The position numbers and the translations under genes were made by a program. Below the pieces are notes generated by a model. That model was given only the letters and a program-made list of their open reading frames with translations, was not told the origin of the DNA and made no database searches. This document shows, piece by piece, positions 51,001 to 57,547 of a stretch of 64,000 nt of DNA. The stretch is taken from assembly GCA_907163375.1 (NCBI GenBank), contig CAJQUW010010459.1:1-64000 (forward strand). Reading direction: 5' to 3'. Source of the stretch: Prostheceraeus crozeri. Taxonomy: Eukaryota; Platyhelminthes; Polycladida; Euryleptidae. Numbering within the stretch: the stretch's first letter is position 1; each line of letters begins with the position of its first letter.

Positions 51001-53997
51001 AATATGCTTTATTGCTTGTCACAGCGGTGAAATATGATAATCAATGTGCCCGTACGAATAATGATGTACCTTCAACTTCTTTGCATCAGTCAGATGACAT
51101 TCATGTAATGTATTGATAAAGGTGAAATTGTGTTGCCTTGCAACTGAATAGTAGACGAAATCAGTCGTCATCAGCATAGCAACTGTATTGCTAAGATTGT
51201 GACTTTCGATTGGTGAATCATTTATGCTCGCAGCTTATCAAAATGGGACGCATTGGTCGACAAGGATGAAGAGGACCAGAGAGGACTTCCTACAAAAGAA
51301 CCAGCAATACTAATCGGATCCCCATAGATCTACCTGAACATAGTCGAAAAGTTGTGAATGTGTCTCACCTTGCACGTCTGTTAGAGATCGATCCACTGCC
51401 TTGTCGATTGCCAGAAAATACGAAAGGTTCGTCAAAAAGTTTAAAATTGACAATCGTCGATACCAATCACGACTTAACACTGCAGCAAATCTGCGATAGC
51501 TTCTACGAGACACATCCGAAAATTTCGCTGAGCACCATGAATTGTGCTTCAACTATGCTCATGGACATAAGGCAGAATTGTTGCGCGAAATTGTGACAGA
51601 GTGAAGAAGCTAAGAAAGAATTTTTTTAAAGATGCTTTTTAATAGCATCTCTTCGGATGCTGTCGGTCGAAAAAGATTGTACACTGACCAAAGAAATTTC
51701 AATATACATTGCGGTCTATCTATCAGTCGAAGTGTGAAGGCTCTCGAGCCATTCGGATTGTGAGCAGCTCAAAAGGTGCAAACCTCAATATCTCGGCGTG
51801 TATTTTGAACCTCATCTGAAGATTAATCACGAAGTCTTCAGTGCCTTTTTAAAGAAAATGTCACGATGACTTTTGATAATGCTCTATGTCATTAAGGTGG
51901 ACCACTGTACATCGGCCTATAGAAGGCACTGATATTAACTTAACTACTGATTCTTTGGAAAATAAAGCTTCATCGAGAGAGTTCTAAATTTCTGTTCCGC
52001 TTTCGGGCAAATCTGATACATTTAGGTAATTCCTCATTCAAATCTTTCATATAATTACTGAAACATATCTAAGTTCGCTGTTTGGAAAGCTGCAATCCAC
52101 TCGATGCCGCTAACTGCGTTTTTATGCAATCCGAGAAATCAGTGTGAAAATTCTTACCTAGGTCTCTTTCGTTGTCTGTGTTTATAATCAACAAGGGGTC
52201 CTTCTTCTTCCTGAGCGCGTGCTAATGCACGAGTAGCGTTTGTCACTCGGAAAATTATCTTCGTACTTGTATCCGGATTGTACACTGAATTCGTCTGTGT
52301 GTGCTGCGCTTCTCCATTCGAATCACCAAGAGGTTGATTCTTTAGTACCTGCAAATGTAAGAATAACACATTGTAATTCTACTTAACCTTTTCTCAGTCC
52401 TATGAAGATGCGATATTAAGATACGATACCTTCTTGAAATAGAACTACGGTCAATATCGAGTTTTAGTCTTCAAATAAAAGAAATAGTCTACATACAAAA
52501 TTGAGAACGTCAAAGACAAAAAATCTCATTCAAGTCGGAGGGAGAAGGCGAGCACAGACGCGGAGTGCCCTCTCAACCTTTGGAGGCATCATTACGCAGC
52601 AATGATGCAAGCCCATACAGGCCGAATTCAATACTTTGATCTACAGAGTTAATCATAAAAACGGACCACCTAAATAATTTCGACATTCAATCGATTCTCA
52701 TGCTTTCCAATCGCGTCGCATATCAGCGTGCCAAGCATCAATCGAGAGCTTGTGTTCTCGACCTTCAAATAAGCCTTAAATAAATATATATTTGCGATAT
52801 CACTATTTCTCTCCCAGCTCACCAACTTAGACGAGCAACATATCAAAAGTAAGCCAAGAAAATAGTCGTTCTTATCGTACCTGACTCGTCATCATACTCA
52901 TTGTTTTCTTATTGAAAATTTGCGATTAGTAAATTGAGCGGGTTTCAAATTTTGACGAATGGCCAGAAAACGCGATATGGAATGCAATTTTCAGACAGCT
53001 TATTTGAAAGCTGAGAATTTAGACTTTTGAATGATGCTTGCCGCGTTGATGATATTTCCGCTGCATTTTCAATTATCACGGTAGCATGGGAGAGGAACAG
53101 ACTAGTAATCGTGCCGGACTGCTCCACGCCCAGCATAAGTGGATCTTGCGGGGATCAAAGACAAAATGAACAGCAAAAGGGATCAAATTACTATGACCTC
53201 GAGGATTTCCGTAGATGCATGGACATATAAATTTTGTTTATGCTCGAAAACACATTAGACGGGCGTCTTTTCTCCAAGAAGTCAAGTCTTATTTAACTCA
53301 ATCTTATTCTATTGTTATGAGTGTTAAACAAGAAAGCAGAAGGTACCTATTTTAAAAGTCCTACGTTTCATCCAACCTAGTTTTGAACCCAGGTCTCTCA
53401 GACGCAGAGCGAACACTAAGTCATAAGGTTACATCGCTGGTGCAAGACAACATCCCTTATGCATACACCTGATAATGATACAAATATTGTTATGCACTTA
53501 CCTGTAAAATTTGTTTTAATTGATCATCACTTAAATTTTGAGTTGTAATGAATTGATTGCCTTGTTGAATTATACGAATAGGATTCTTCGTCGATCCCAA
53601 TGGAGCTAAAGGATCATCAACAGGCAAGGATGACTGAATCCGCCGAATCTTATCCATATTGATTCGAACAGGATAGTTGGGAGCTTGTTGCATGGCTGTT
53701 GAGTTCCCTGGGATGAAGTCATCTTCGTGAACCATTGGAACGTCGTATTCCGCATCTCGCATGGCTTTCATTGGTGAGTTCGAGGTAATGGTAACATCAT
53801 TTCTTGAAACATTTTCATGCGAATTCAATGATGTTGGAGGCCCATTTGACATTTGCATTAGCTCTTCTACAGCTGCTTCTGCTGAGGCCTCAAGTGCAGT
53901 ACTACTCGATACGGTTTCACCAATAGTACTCATCTCATCTCCATGTGCTGTAGTCGTCGAGACGACGGATTCATCCATTAACTTAACAATTCGGGTT
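20731..53997 (-). CDS. Eight-exon C2H2 zinc-finger nuclear protein, ZNF839-like
   Basis: Coding exons at 53978-53502, 52348-52158, 49251-49128, 44225-43922, 40459-40407, 40350-40096, 24067-23864 and 21669-20731 are bounded by GT-AG sites. Their phases (0, 2, 0, 1, 0, 0, 0) join without a stop into 849 codons including the terminator. In order the protein has an acidic Ser/Thr-rich head, the motif [20 protein letters not shown], an AT-hook-like [14 protein letters not shown], an acidic Asp/Tyr stretch with DGGYSDYE, one C2H2 finger, a conserved helical block, a charged coiled segment and an acidic C-terminal half with a basic [10 protein letters not shown] nuclear signal. One finger, the size and this layout recall ZNF839 from memory; a homology search is needed. 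An extra exon in the 16-kb intron is possible. The true start may lie in an exon upstream, because the frame stays open to the acceptor at 53997. Confidence 0.75.
21670..23863. other. Intron between the last two exons of the zinc-finger gene
   Basis: No gene, tandem array or terminal repeat stands out. A phrase 'catgatatcatgca.gtg/ttggacctg.cgaccct' at about 23405-23445 recurs at 24155-24195 on the other side of the exon (direct orientation), followed in each case by 'agaatatacat', so a dispersed repeat is present on both sides. Confidence 0.4.
23864..24067 (-). CDS. Zinc-finger gene, seventh coding exon (assigned across a 16-kb intron)
   Basis: Acceptor aaattgtag|ATCGAT and donor GAGCAG|GTAATT, both phase 0; 68 residues. 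It includes [20 protein letters not shown] and a charged helical run [19 protein letters not shown]. It joins in phase to the exons on both sides and no other gene is seen on this strand, but the link to 40096 is inferred from phase alone. Confidence 0.65.
24461..24528. repeat. (TA)n microsatellite
   Basis: A pure TA dinucleotide run of about 68 bp. It is followed by 'cctaagtcttcaacctgcct', the reverse complement of the repeat core found before the (TA)n at 29.58 kb. Confidence 0.95.
24529..25979. other. Intron sequence, no feature recognised
   Basis: Part of the 16-kb intron. AT-rich, with no convincing ORF or element beyond the repeat core at 24532-24552. Confidence 0.4.
26178..26590 (-). 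pseudogene. GIY-YIG endonuclease domain of a Penelope-like element, fragment
   Basis: In one frame [13 protein letters not shown] gives the GIY-YIG core (about 26420-26465, minus). After a shift the rest follows: [55 protein letters not shown] and HVINLRLPW before the stop at 26176. The order Y.G.T.R, then R..EH, SAI..H and LEAL.I is that of the endonuclease at the C-terminus of Penelope-like reverse transcriptases. No RT is attached, so it is a 5'-truncated copy in the intron. Confidence 0.7.
27345..27570 (+). repeat. Short tandem repeat coding acidic EDQHE units
   Basis: Units of about 15-24 bp built on 'gaagaccagcatgaagaacaa' repeat at 27385-27465. In one frame they read [20 protein letters not shown] and continue with EQ/ED/QHE units, then a basic [14 protein letters not shown] and a stop near 27574. 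It could be a broken acidic-basic exon or a transposon ORF fragment; no family is recognised. Confidence 0.4.
27776..27850. repeat. AT-rich tandem repeat, about 34-bp unit
   Basis: The unit 'ataatttcatcgtagataat' plus 'ataatatataat' is repeated twice with a third partial copy abutting the left end of the MITE at 27849. Confidence 0.8.
27849..28234. mobile_element. MITE with TACCGTA...TACGGTA terminal inverted repeats
   Basis: The left end TACCGTAAATACTCTCCTAT and AAGTCGA is mirrored at the right by TCGACTTATAGGCGAGTATA then TACGGTA. Internal 'cgcctataag' phrases recur at 27911. TA at both borders fits a Tc1/mariner or pogo-type target duplication. It has no coding capacity. Confidence 0.75.
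28235..29330. other. Intron sequence, no feature recognised
   Basis: AT-rich intron sequence. Small open frames (28247-28429 plus, 28471-28662 minus) show no family features. Confidence 0.4.
29331..29581 (+). repeat. Ten irregularly spaced GTGAGGCAGGWTGAAGACTTA repeats
   Basis: Ten copies of the core 'gaggcagg(a/t)tga' occur in one orientation with spacers from almost none to about 20 bp; the last runs straight into the (TA)n at 29580. Core identity with unequal spacing is not what replication slippage of one unit gives. The same core in inverted form borders the (TA)n at 24.5 kb. Confidence 0.85.
29580..29669. repeat. (TA)n microsatellite
   Basis: A pure run of about 88 bp directly after the GTGAGGCAGG repeat array. 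Confidence 0.95.
29984..30095. repeat. (TA)n/(TG)n microsatellite
   Basis: A (TA)n run of about 80 bp with GT interruptions at both ends (tgtgtatatata at left, tatgtgtgtgtatg at right). It borders the left side of the Tc1 copy. Confidence 0.95.
30180..31181 (-). pseudogene. Tc1-like transposase, frameshifted
   Basis: From ATG 31181 the N-terminal helix-turn-helix pair is visible: [20 protein letters not shown] and [20 protein letters not shown], with the GRPRK basic hook. The catalytic region follows in several frames: VLWTDESRF (first Asp), [35 protein letters not shown] (second Asp) and [20 protein letters not shown] (the Glu of a DD34E triad). Frame changes near 30925, 30720 and 30520 make it inactive. 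It cuts and pastes at TA. Terminal repeats were not identified; the left side is a (TA)n tract. Confidence 0.85.
31717..32342 (+). mobile_element. Possible solo or truncated LTR of an LTR retrotransposon
   Basis: The segment starts TGTAACACTCC and ends GGGTCCCACACA. TATAAAA is at 32237-32243, about 100 bp before the end, and TAG TGG follows directly (32343-32348), as at the LTR/primer-binding-site junction of Ty3-type elements. No gag-pol follows, so it would be a truncated element. Only the boundary pattern supports this. Confidence 0.4.
32800..33060 (+). pseudogene. LINE 3' end (C-terminal ORF2 tail)
   Basis: One frame reads [20 protein letters not shown], then [20 protein letters not shown] and EPTGHT-like ends in the neighbouring frame. 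The pattern 'W.WAGh..R..D.RW......W.PRG..R..GRP..RW' is the usual C-terminus of RTE/CR1-type reverse transcriptases. It is strongly 5'-truncated. Confidence 0.6.
33384..33433 (-). ncRNA. Hammerhead-ribozyme-like core in left PLE arm
   Basis: Mirror copy of the motif at 34376-34425: CTGAAGA, a stem-loop GGAC...GTCC and GAAA, followed six bases later by GC. It lies downstream of the GIY-YIG coding end. Hammerhead motifs are known from Penelope-like elements; activity is not shown. Confidence 0.5.
34376..34425 (+). ncRNA. Hammerhead-ribozyme-like core in right PLE arm
   Basis: CTGAAGA (34383-34389), stem II GGAC/GTCC with loop TCCGGTGGT, and GAAA (34408-34411). GTGCTC then brings the chain to a possible cleavage after TC. 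Bases before and after (ATTCGC and GCAATA) give only a weak stem I. It fits the minimal, very short stem III type. Confidence 0.5.
34620..35200 (+). pseudogene. LINE reverse transcriptase fragment
   Basis: Around 34685-34735 one frame gives [16 protein letters not shown], a degraded catalytic xADD block. Another frame gives [20 protein letters not shown], then VLKYLGSYN near 34865 and [20 protein letters not shown] near 35025-35085. This is the second half of a non-LTR RT of the RTE/CR1 kind. It has several frame changes and no endonuclease. Confidence 0.65.
35201..36555. other. Intron sequence, no feature recognised
   Basis: AT-rich intron stretch without recognisable element ends. The phrase 'atttacg' recurs several times at 35510-35610. 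Open frames at 35209-35403 and 36090-36317 show no family. Confidence 0.35.
36556..38627. mobile_element. TA-flanked element with TIRs and palindromic subterminal repeats
   Basis: The left end CCCCGCAAGGAAATAAGTGG and the complement of the right end CCGTCCCGCGAGGAAATAAA align over about 27 bp into GGGTATGA. TA precedes and follows the unit. Both ends then carry arrays of a self-complementary motif, TATGAAAATTTCATA and close variants (36600-36710 and 38465-38600). The interior is noncoding except for the inverted PLE pair at 37460-38030 nested in it. No transposase was found, so it is non-autonomous; superfamily unknown. Confidence 0.6.
37460..38030. mobile_element. Diverged head-to-head PLE-type inverted repeat
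   Basis: Left (37460-37672, minus sense) and right (37778-38010, plus sense) arms align as reverse complements with clear divergence; for example, 'tgacgtgcggctgataa' against 'ttatcagccgcacggca'. Both contain a hammerhead-like phrase: CTGATGAGCTCTTG...GCGAAA on minus (37507-37530) and CTGATGGGCTCTTG...GCGAAA on plus (37939-37961). It points outward in both directions like the younger palindromes. It is old and noncoding. Confidence 0.55.
39090..39720 (+). pseudogene. Penelope-like reverse transcriptase fragment
   Basis: Frames in succession give YIDDMLCLL near 39140 (the catalytic Y-DD block), [14 protein letters not shown] near 39240, [20 protein letters not shown] near 39350-39400, and [20 protein letters not shown] with [15 protein letters not shown] near 39570-39700. 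The 'lsFLDl.l' then 'HP.h.i.nsl..R' order fits the end of the Penelope RT thumb. It has many frameshifts, is 5'-truncated and has no GIY-YIG downstream. Confidence 0.6.
40096..40350 (-). CDS. Zinc-finger gene, sixth coding exon, conserved helical block
   Basis: Acceptor cacctacag|GCGTTG and donor GTGAAG|GTAAGA, both phase 0; 85 residues. It reads [20 protein letters not shown], then [11 protein letters not shown] and [20 protein letters not shown]. The composition is that of a compact all-helical domain without a DNA-binding signature. Its function is unknown. Confidence 0.8.
40407..40459 (-). CDS. Zinc-finger gene, 53-nt micro-exon
   Basis: Acceptor gcatttcag|AAACG and donor AAACAG|GTGAGA. 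In phase 1 it reads [17 protein letters not shown], a basic helix continuing the finger's C-terminal side. It is separated from the next exon by an intron of only 56 bp, in contrast to the multi-kilobase introns around it. Confidence 0.78.
40460..41439. other. Intron between exons four and five, upstream part
   Basis: No gene or element ends recognised. A 107-codon frame at 40967-41290 (+) has no family features and is probably chance. Confidence 0.35.
41440..42130 (+). pseudogene. LINE ORF2 C-terminal fragment
   Basis: The frames read [20 protein letters not shown] and [17 protein letters not shown] (41540-41660). From 41764 come [40 protein letters not shown] and [13 protein letters not shown]. 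This is the standard end of RTE/CR1-like non-LTR elements ('RLRWLGHV.R...' then 'GkR..GR.kk.w...v..Dl'). At least one frameshift near 41775. The 3' end is A-rich (aggaaaaaaagacgcaaaaa near 42105), as expected of an L1-style tail. Confidence 0.75.
42650..43120 (-). pseudogene. LINE ORF2 C-terminal fragment with zinc knuckle
   Basis: On minus the frame 42978-42649 reads [20 protein letters not shown] and [20 protein letters not shown], the Cys-rich 'C..C....ES.eHl...C' knuckle at the end of Jockey/R1/CR1-like reverse transcriptases. An adjacent frame (42902-43117) extends it upstream. It is 5'-truncated and differs in clade from the 41.4-42.1 kb fragment. Confidence 0.7.
43312..43880. mobile_element. 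hAT MITE with 8-bp target duplication
   Basis: Ends CAGGGGTTCCCAAACCG and, at the right, GGTTGGGAAGCCTTG are inverted repeats of the CAGGGGT...CCCAA hAT type. They are followed on both sides by internal GGGGTACGC phrases. ATGTAAGC (43304-43311) and ATGTAAAC (43881-43888) form an 8-bp target duplication with one change. It is noncoding. It sits about 33 bp inside the intron after the zinc-finger exon donor at 43921. Confidence 0.85.
43504..43640. repeat. 68-bp tandem duplication inside the hAT MITE
   Basis: Two direct copies start at 43504 and 43572 with 'aactcgacccca' and differ at about two positions. Confidence 0.9.
43922..44225 (-). CDS. Zinc-finger gene, fourth coding exon with the C2H2 finger
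   Basis: Acceptor cgttgcag|GTTCAAG and donor AGAA|GTAAGT. After [20 protein letters not shown] and [11 protein letters not shown] comes an acidic stretch. The single zinc finger follows: [20 protein letters not shown] ending KH, with spacing C-x2-C-x12-H-x4-H. The exon is bracketed by MITEs at 43312-43880 and 44285-45020; the first lies only about 35 bp inside the downstream intron. Ends in phase 1. Confidence 0.85.
44285..45020. mobile_element. Fold-back MITE with about 300-bp TIRs
   Basis: The left arm TAGTCCGGCAGCCAGAGCGA and the right arm end TCGCTCTGGCTGCCGGACTA start a long inverted repeat of roughly 300 bp per side, with scattered mismatches and indels, around a short centre near 44600-44700. 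GTA stands on both outer sides (44282-44284, 45021-45023), a possible 3-bp target duplication. It is noncoding. It lies about 57 bp upstream of the acceptor of the zinc-finger exon. Confidence 0.8.
45021..46556. other. Intron sequence, no feature recognised
   Basis: AT-rich intron stretch between the fold-back MITE and the hAT element. No coding or repeat structure is recognised. Confidence 0.35.
46557..48536. mobile_element. hAT element with 6-bp target duplication, internally deleted
   Basis: The ends CAGTGTTCGTACTGG and CCAGTACGAACACTG are inverted repeats, each followed by GC-rich 'ttcgcgccc' phrases. TTATAC flanks the unit on both sides (46551-46556, 48537-48542). A 6-bp duplication is that of the hAT6 group rather than the common 8 bp. 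The only coding part is the C-terminal transposase frame on minus. Only about 320 bp remain between that frame and the right end, so the catalytic N-terminal two thirds are deleted. Confidence 0.82.
47324..48215 (-). pseudogene. hAT transposase C-terminal part with coiled-coil tail
   Basis: The frame from about 48215 has one in-frame TAG near 48100 and then runs open to 47324. It holds [19 protein letters not shown], the hAT dimerisation block [20 protein letters not shown] then [20 protein letters not shown], and an unusually long charged coiled coil of about 120 residues ([38 protein letters not shown]). It ends in a basic tail, SPKKLK. The BED finger and RNase H-like catalytic core are missing. 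Confidence 0.8.
49128..49251 (-). CDS. Zinc-finger gene, third coding exon with AT-hook-like motif
   Basis: Acceptor cattccag|GTACGG and donor CTA|GTGAGC. The exon codes an acidic run [19 protein letters not shown] and then [15 protein letters not shown], whose basic-GRP-basic core is like an AT-hook for minor-groove binding. Phase 2 in, phase 0 out. Confidence 0.8.
49252..52157. other. Intron between second and third coding exons
   Basis: Nothing is firmly recognised. At 51240-51600 (+) a frame reads [20 protein letters not shown] and [20 protein letters not shown], which could be a decayed helix-turn-helix of a transposase, but no catalytic block follows. Confidence 0.35.
52158..52348 (-). 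CDS. Zinc-finger gene, second coding exon
   Basis: Acceptor ttgcag|GTACTAAAG and donor CCTAG|GTAAG. It completes the helix begun in the previous exon (QILQ joined to VLKNQPLG), then [20 protein letters not shown] and a basic end HRQRKRPR. It ends in phase 2. Confidence 0.8.
53370..53447 (-). repeat. tRNA-like sequence, possible SINE head
   Basis: On minus, GCGATGTAACCTTATGACTT is followed by an anticodon-stem-like CGCTCTGCGTCTGAGAGA and a B-box GGTTCAAAACTAGG. The arrangement is that of a tRNA-derived Pol III promoter, but arm pairing is poor and the acceptor stem does not close, so it is a decayed tRNA or SINE head rather than a functional tRNA gene. Confidence 0.3.
53502..53997 (-). CDS. 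Zinc-finger gene, first recognised coding exon
   Basis: The acceptor reads tttatttcag before 53997 and the donor is CAG|GTAAGT after 53502. If ATG 53978 is the start, 159 residues are coded: [19 protein letters not shown] opens an acidic Ser/Thr-rich region. The last third holds [20 protein letters not shown] and the conserved [20 protein letters not shown]. Upstream of the ATG the frame stays open to the splice site, so an earlier coding exon cannot be excluded. It ends in phase 0. Confidence 0.8.
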
Positions 53998-54443
53998 CTG
54001 AAATAAAGAAATGCACAAGTATGTGACTCTACATTTCCACGCTTTGATATTTTGAGAAAAGAAACGGAAAATGCTCATACATACATTTTATAAGTGTACG
54101 TGCATTTGCATACGTCGTTTACCTATGGAGCTATCTGGGGCATCTCATAACACACATGGAGATAACCGCATAATAATCATAATGTCTTGCAAAGGAAGCT
54201 GAATATGAAAACTGCATGTAGAGTCTTAATCTGCAGATAGAAGAGCTGAACAGAAGATATAATGTATCTTTTATTATCACAAAATACAGTCCTAAAAAAT
54301 ATTGCATGGGGACTGGGAATTCTGACAAAGTGCAATCGCCATGAGTATCTAGAGATTCATACTTTACTAACTTTATTATAAACGCTATTGAGACTTCCTG
54401 GAAATGATCATAAATCAATCGTTCCTTATAGACTTTCTACATA

Positions 54444-56216
54444 CAGGCCGGCCATAAAGTCACGCAGGATGTTCAAAACACCCTGTTCCTAGGCATTCTC
54501 ACCTATACAAATCCAAATACTGTGAATATATTCTCCTTATCATGGCAAATTGTCTGGTATCTCGCGATACCCCCTTGTACAAAGAACTTTGATAAAGATC
54601 TGCCTCAAGACAAGTACTGTATTTACGTCACTCAATCTATCTTCTAAGATATAATTCAACTCTTCATTTTTATTCAATTAAAGTTCTAGCATCTGATCCA
54701 AATGTCATTTTTGTGAATTGTGTTGAACTGATTTAATTATTCACTGCGAAATCAAGTCAGTGAAAGTCAGATTGAATAGTCATCACTTGCGGCGAAGAAC
54801 CGATCGAACACACGTGTAAACAAAAGAATGGATTTACCGACCCGTATAAAGTTAGTGAAATTTTATTATCAATCCAATTGCTCTCCAAAACAAGCATTAC
54901 GACTTTTTCGAAATGAAACTGGTATCAGGAATCCTCCTTGTTGTGAAACGACAGTTTCACGTCTCATCCAACGTTTCGAAACTACCGGCAGTGTTGAAGA
55001 TGAGCCCCGATGTGGACGCCCAAGAGTTTTCCGATGCCACAGTTCAGAAAGTTGAAGAAACTTTGACGGATTTGAAGAAGCGACACTCGCTAGGGGTGTG
55101 TAGCTCTACAAGAGTCGCAGCCAGCACTCAAGTACCGCAATCGACTGTCAAGAAAATTTTCCATGAGAGATTACATCTTCGACCATATCACATCCAAAGG
55201 TCCAAGAACTTAAGGAACTGACTATGAAAAGCGTTTACAATTCGCAAACCTCTTCACAGAGATGTGTGAGCGTGATCCAAGGTTCTTTGATTCGATCTTG
55301 TGGACTGATGAAGCTCATTTCTATTTGAATGGTTTGTGTTTGCAGAAATTGTGTTATTTGGGCCGCTTCTAATCCGCATGTGACTGTCTCATCATCTCTA
55401 CACCCAGAAAAGATAACCGTTTGGGGAGCTTTTACGTCAACAATGATTTTACCACCGTTCTTCTTTGATAGCAGTATTGACGGTGATTCCTATCTTGCTA
55501 TGCTCCAGAGTCATGTTGTTCCATTGCTGAAACAAAGGCGAATACTCTCTAAGACGACTTTCCAACAGGATGGAGCGCCTCCTCACATAAAGAGGTGCGT
55601 ATTATCTTCGGCAGCAGTTTCGGACAAGAATTATCAGCCGATGCTTTGATCGTCCATGCCTCCACGATCGCCTATCTGTCACCGGCGGATTCTGTTTTGG
55701 GTGCTCCAAAGCACAGAGTGTATCAAAGGTGTCCGACGACATTGGATAGCTTAGAGAGGCAATTTGTGAAAAATGAGCTCCATTTCCCCGTCAAATTGCG
55801 CAGAAAGTGAGAATATTCTGGTTCGTCTTGAAGAATTGAAACTTAACCAAGGTCGTCATATTGAGAATTCATAGACTGTACACATTTTGTTTGACTACAT
55901 TTATTTGTTAATGCTACCAATCAGTATTTCGAATAGAATACAAGTTGTTTTTCTTATAAAAACTTGCTCTGGAACACTATTTCTTGAATAAAGAGTTGAA
56001 TTATATCTTAGAAGAAAGATTGAGTGACGTAAATACAGTACTTGTCTTGAGGCAGATCTTTATCAAAGTTCTTTGTATTGTACAAGGGGATGTCGCGAGA
56101 TACCAGACAATTTGCCATGATAAGGAGAATATATTCACAGTATTTGGATTTGTATAGGTGAGAATGCCTGGGAACAGGGTGTTTTGAACATCCTGCGTGA
56201 CTTTATGGCCGGCCTG
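54444..56216 (+). mobile_element. Tc1/mariner element with about 220-bp TIRs
   Basis: The left end CAGGCCGGCCATAAAGTCAC (54444) and the right end GTGACTTTATGGCCGGCCTG (56216) begin inverted repeats of about 221 and 226 bp. They differ by a 5-bp insertion and scattered changes. TA flanks both ends (54442-54443, 56217-56218). The interior carries one broken transposase gene on plus. It lies upstream of the recognised 5' end of the zinc-finger gene and may sit in its 5' intron or flank. Confidence 0.9.
54828..55810 (+). pseudogene. Tc1/mariner transposase, frameshifted
   Basis: The first frame starts MDLPTRIKLVKFYYQSNCSP and has a helix-turn-helix with RLIQRFETTGSVEDEPRCGR ending in the GRPR hook. 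Later frames hold VAASTQVPQSTVKKIFHERL, then ILWTDEAHFYLNG (first Asp, near 55310) and FQQDGAPPHIKR (second Asp, near 55565). A degraded third-acid block with LSPADSVLGAP lies near 55680, where SPD-type sequence is expected. Frame changes near 55040, 55220 and 55600 inactivate it. Confidence 0.8.
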
Positions 56217-56218
56217 TA

Positions 56219-56847
56219 CTTGTTTGATGGTTGACTGGCTTCTTGTTTGAGACCTAAAGTGGAGTCTATCTATAGTTCTATAGTCATTGACTATTTTGAT
56301 GGGAAGGGGATGAGTAGAAAAGGTGTGTTGAAGCAAACCTATGTAGCAACGAGTAAGAATTTTCAGCATCTAAGGAAGAATGTCAAGATAAACTTCTGTT
56401 AGAAGTAGTCATCTAAGCTAAAATACTTAGTTACCGAACATTAGGGTTCCAAGTCTAGAGTTTTAGATTAAATAGTGTTAGTTTTAGATTAAAACAGCTT
56501 CCTGGGAATTTGGTACATAAAAATAATCGGGAATTCACGGAAATTGCAGGAGCCAGATTTCCGGCGAAGAAATAAAAAAAATTGAGAGCAAATCATTTTT
56601 TCATTCAAGCTCTCCATCCCCACGATGTTACAATCATATAATTTTCCTTCGTTATCACACAGATTGTCTAGAAAACTGCAGTATTCATATCTATCTTTCA
56701 TGAGTTGCGACTATCATATCTGATGAAATTGAGATTGAGGTATTAAAGCTCTTTGATGGCTGGCACTTTGGTAGTTACTCTTCACTATTCCCGAATCAAC
56801 TTTTGCGAAGATGGCTACGCAACGTGAAATACGGATATCTTCCTTAC
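56219..56847. other. Spacer between Tc1/mariner and PLE palindrome
   Basis: No gene recognised. Phrase 'tagtgttagttttagattaaa' repeats once near 56460-56495. Confidence 0.35.
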
Positions 56848-57358
56848 TTCTTTATATTTAAGCTAAAGGAGGTGAAAACAATGATAGGAAAGATCTAAAT
56901 CATGTTATAAGCAACAATTCGTTTCAAAAGCTGAAGTACATGATAACAATTAAATAAGGTACACATAGTAACTAGACTCAAATTAATTTACATTTGAAAA
57001 AAGCACCATCATGGTTAACTTGCTTATTCAAAGTGGGGTTGAGTTTTTTTATGTACATGGCTTCCAAAATATTTAGGTCATAAGTGTTGGGAGCTTGAGA
57101 TAGAATTTGAATGTTGGAAGATAGAGATTGAATGTTCTATCTCAAGCTCCCAACACTTATGATCTAAATATTTTGGAAGCCATGTACATAAAAAAACTCA
57201 ACCCCACTTTGAATAAGCAAGTTAACCATGATGGTGCTTTTTTCAAATGTAAATTAATTTGAGTCTAGTTACTATGTGTACCTTATTTAATTGTTATCAT
57301 GTACTTCAGCTTTTGAAACGAATTGTTGCTTATAACATGATTTAGTTCTTTATATTTA
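56848..57358. mobile_element. Head-to-head inverted PLE dimer with 13-bp target duplication
   Basis: Arms 56895-57105 and 57135-57345 (211 bp) are reverse complements with one mismatch, around a 29-bp spacer. Read outward on plus, the arm codes YDLNILEAMYIKKLNPTLNK and ends FKCKLI before a stop, the C-terminus of a Penelope GIY-YIG domain. TTCTTTATATTTA occurs at 56848-56860 and 57346-57358. The right arm abuts the duplication; the left arm is followed outward by 34 extra bases, a mirror image of the 33.3 kb element. Confidence 0.85.
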
Positions 57359-57547
57359 TCTTGTGATTTTGACTAGGTAGTTATCCAGGAATAATTTTAA
57401 AAAAAGAACAAAGACATTAATTCAAATCATAGCTTGAGGGTAAAAGACGACATTATCCTGCATATTTAAGGTGTCTCTCATTAAAAGATAAGCAACGTCG
57501 AAGAATGCAAAAAATAGTCAAGTTTTGTGACGAACATAGCAAAAACA

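Noticed and set aside
51310-51600. Possible transposase helix-turn-helix
   Set aside because: Only a weak resemblance without catalytic blocks or terminal repeats, so it is only mentioned in the intron entry.
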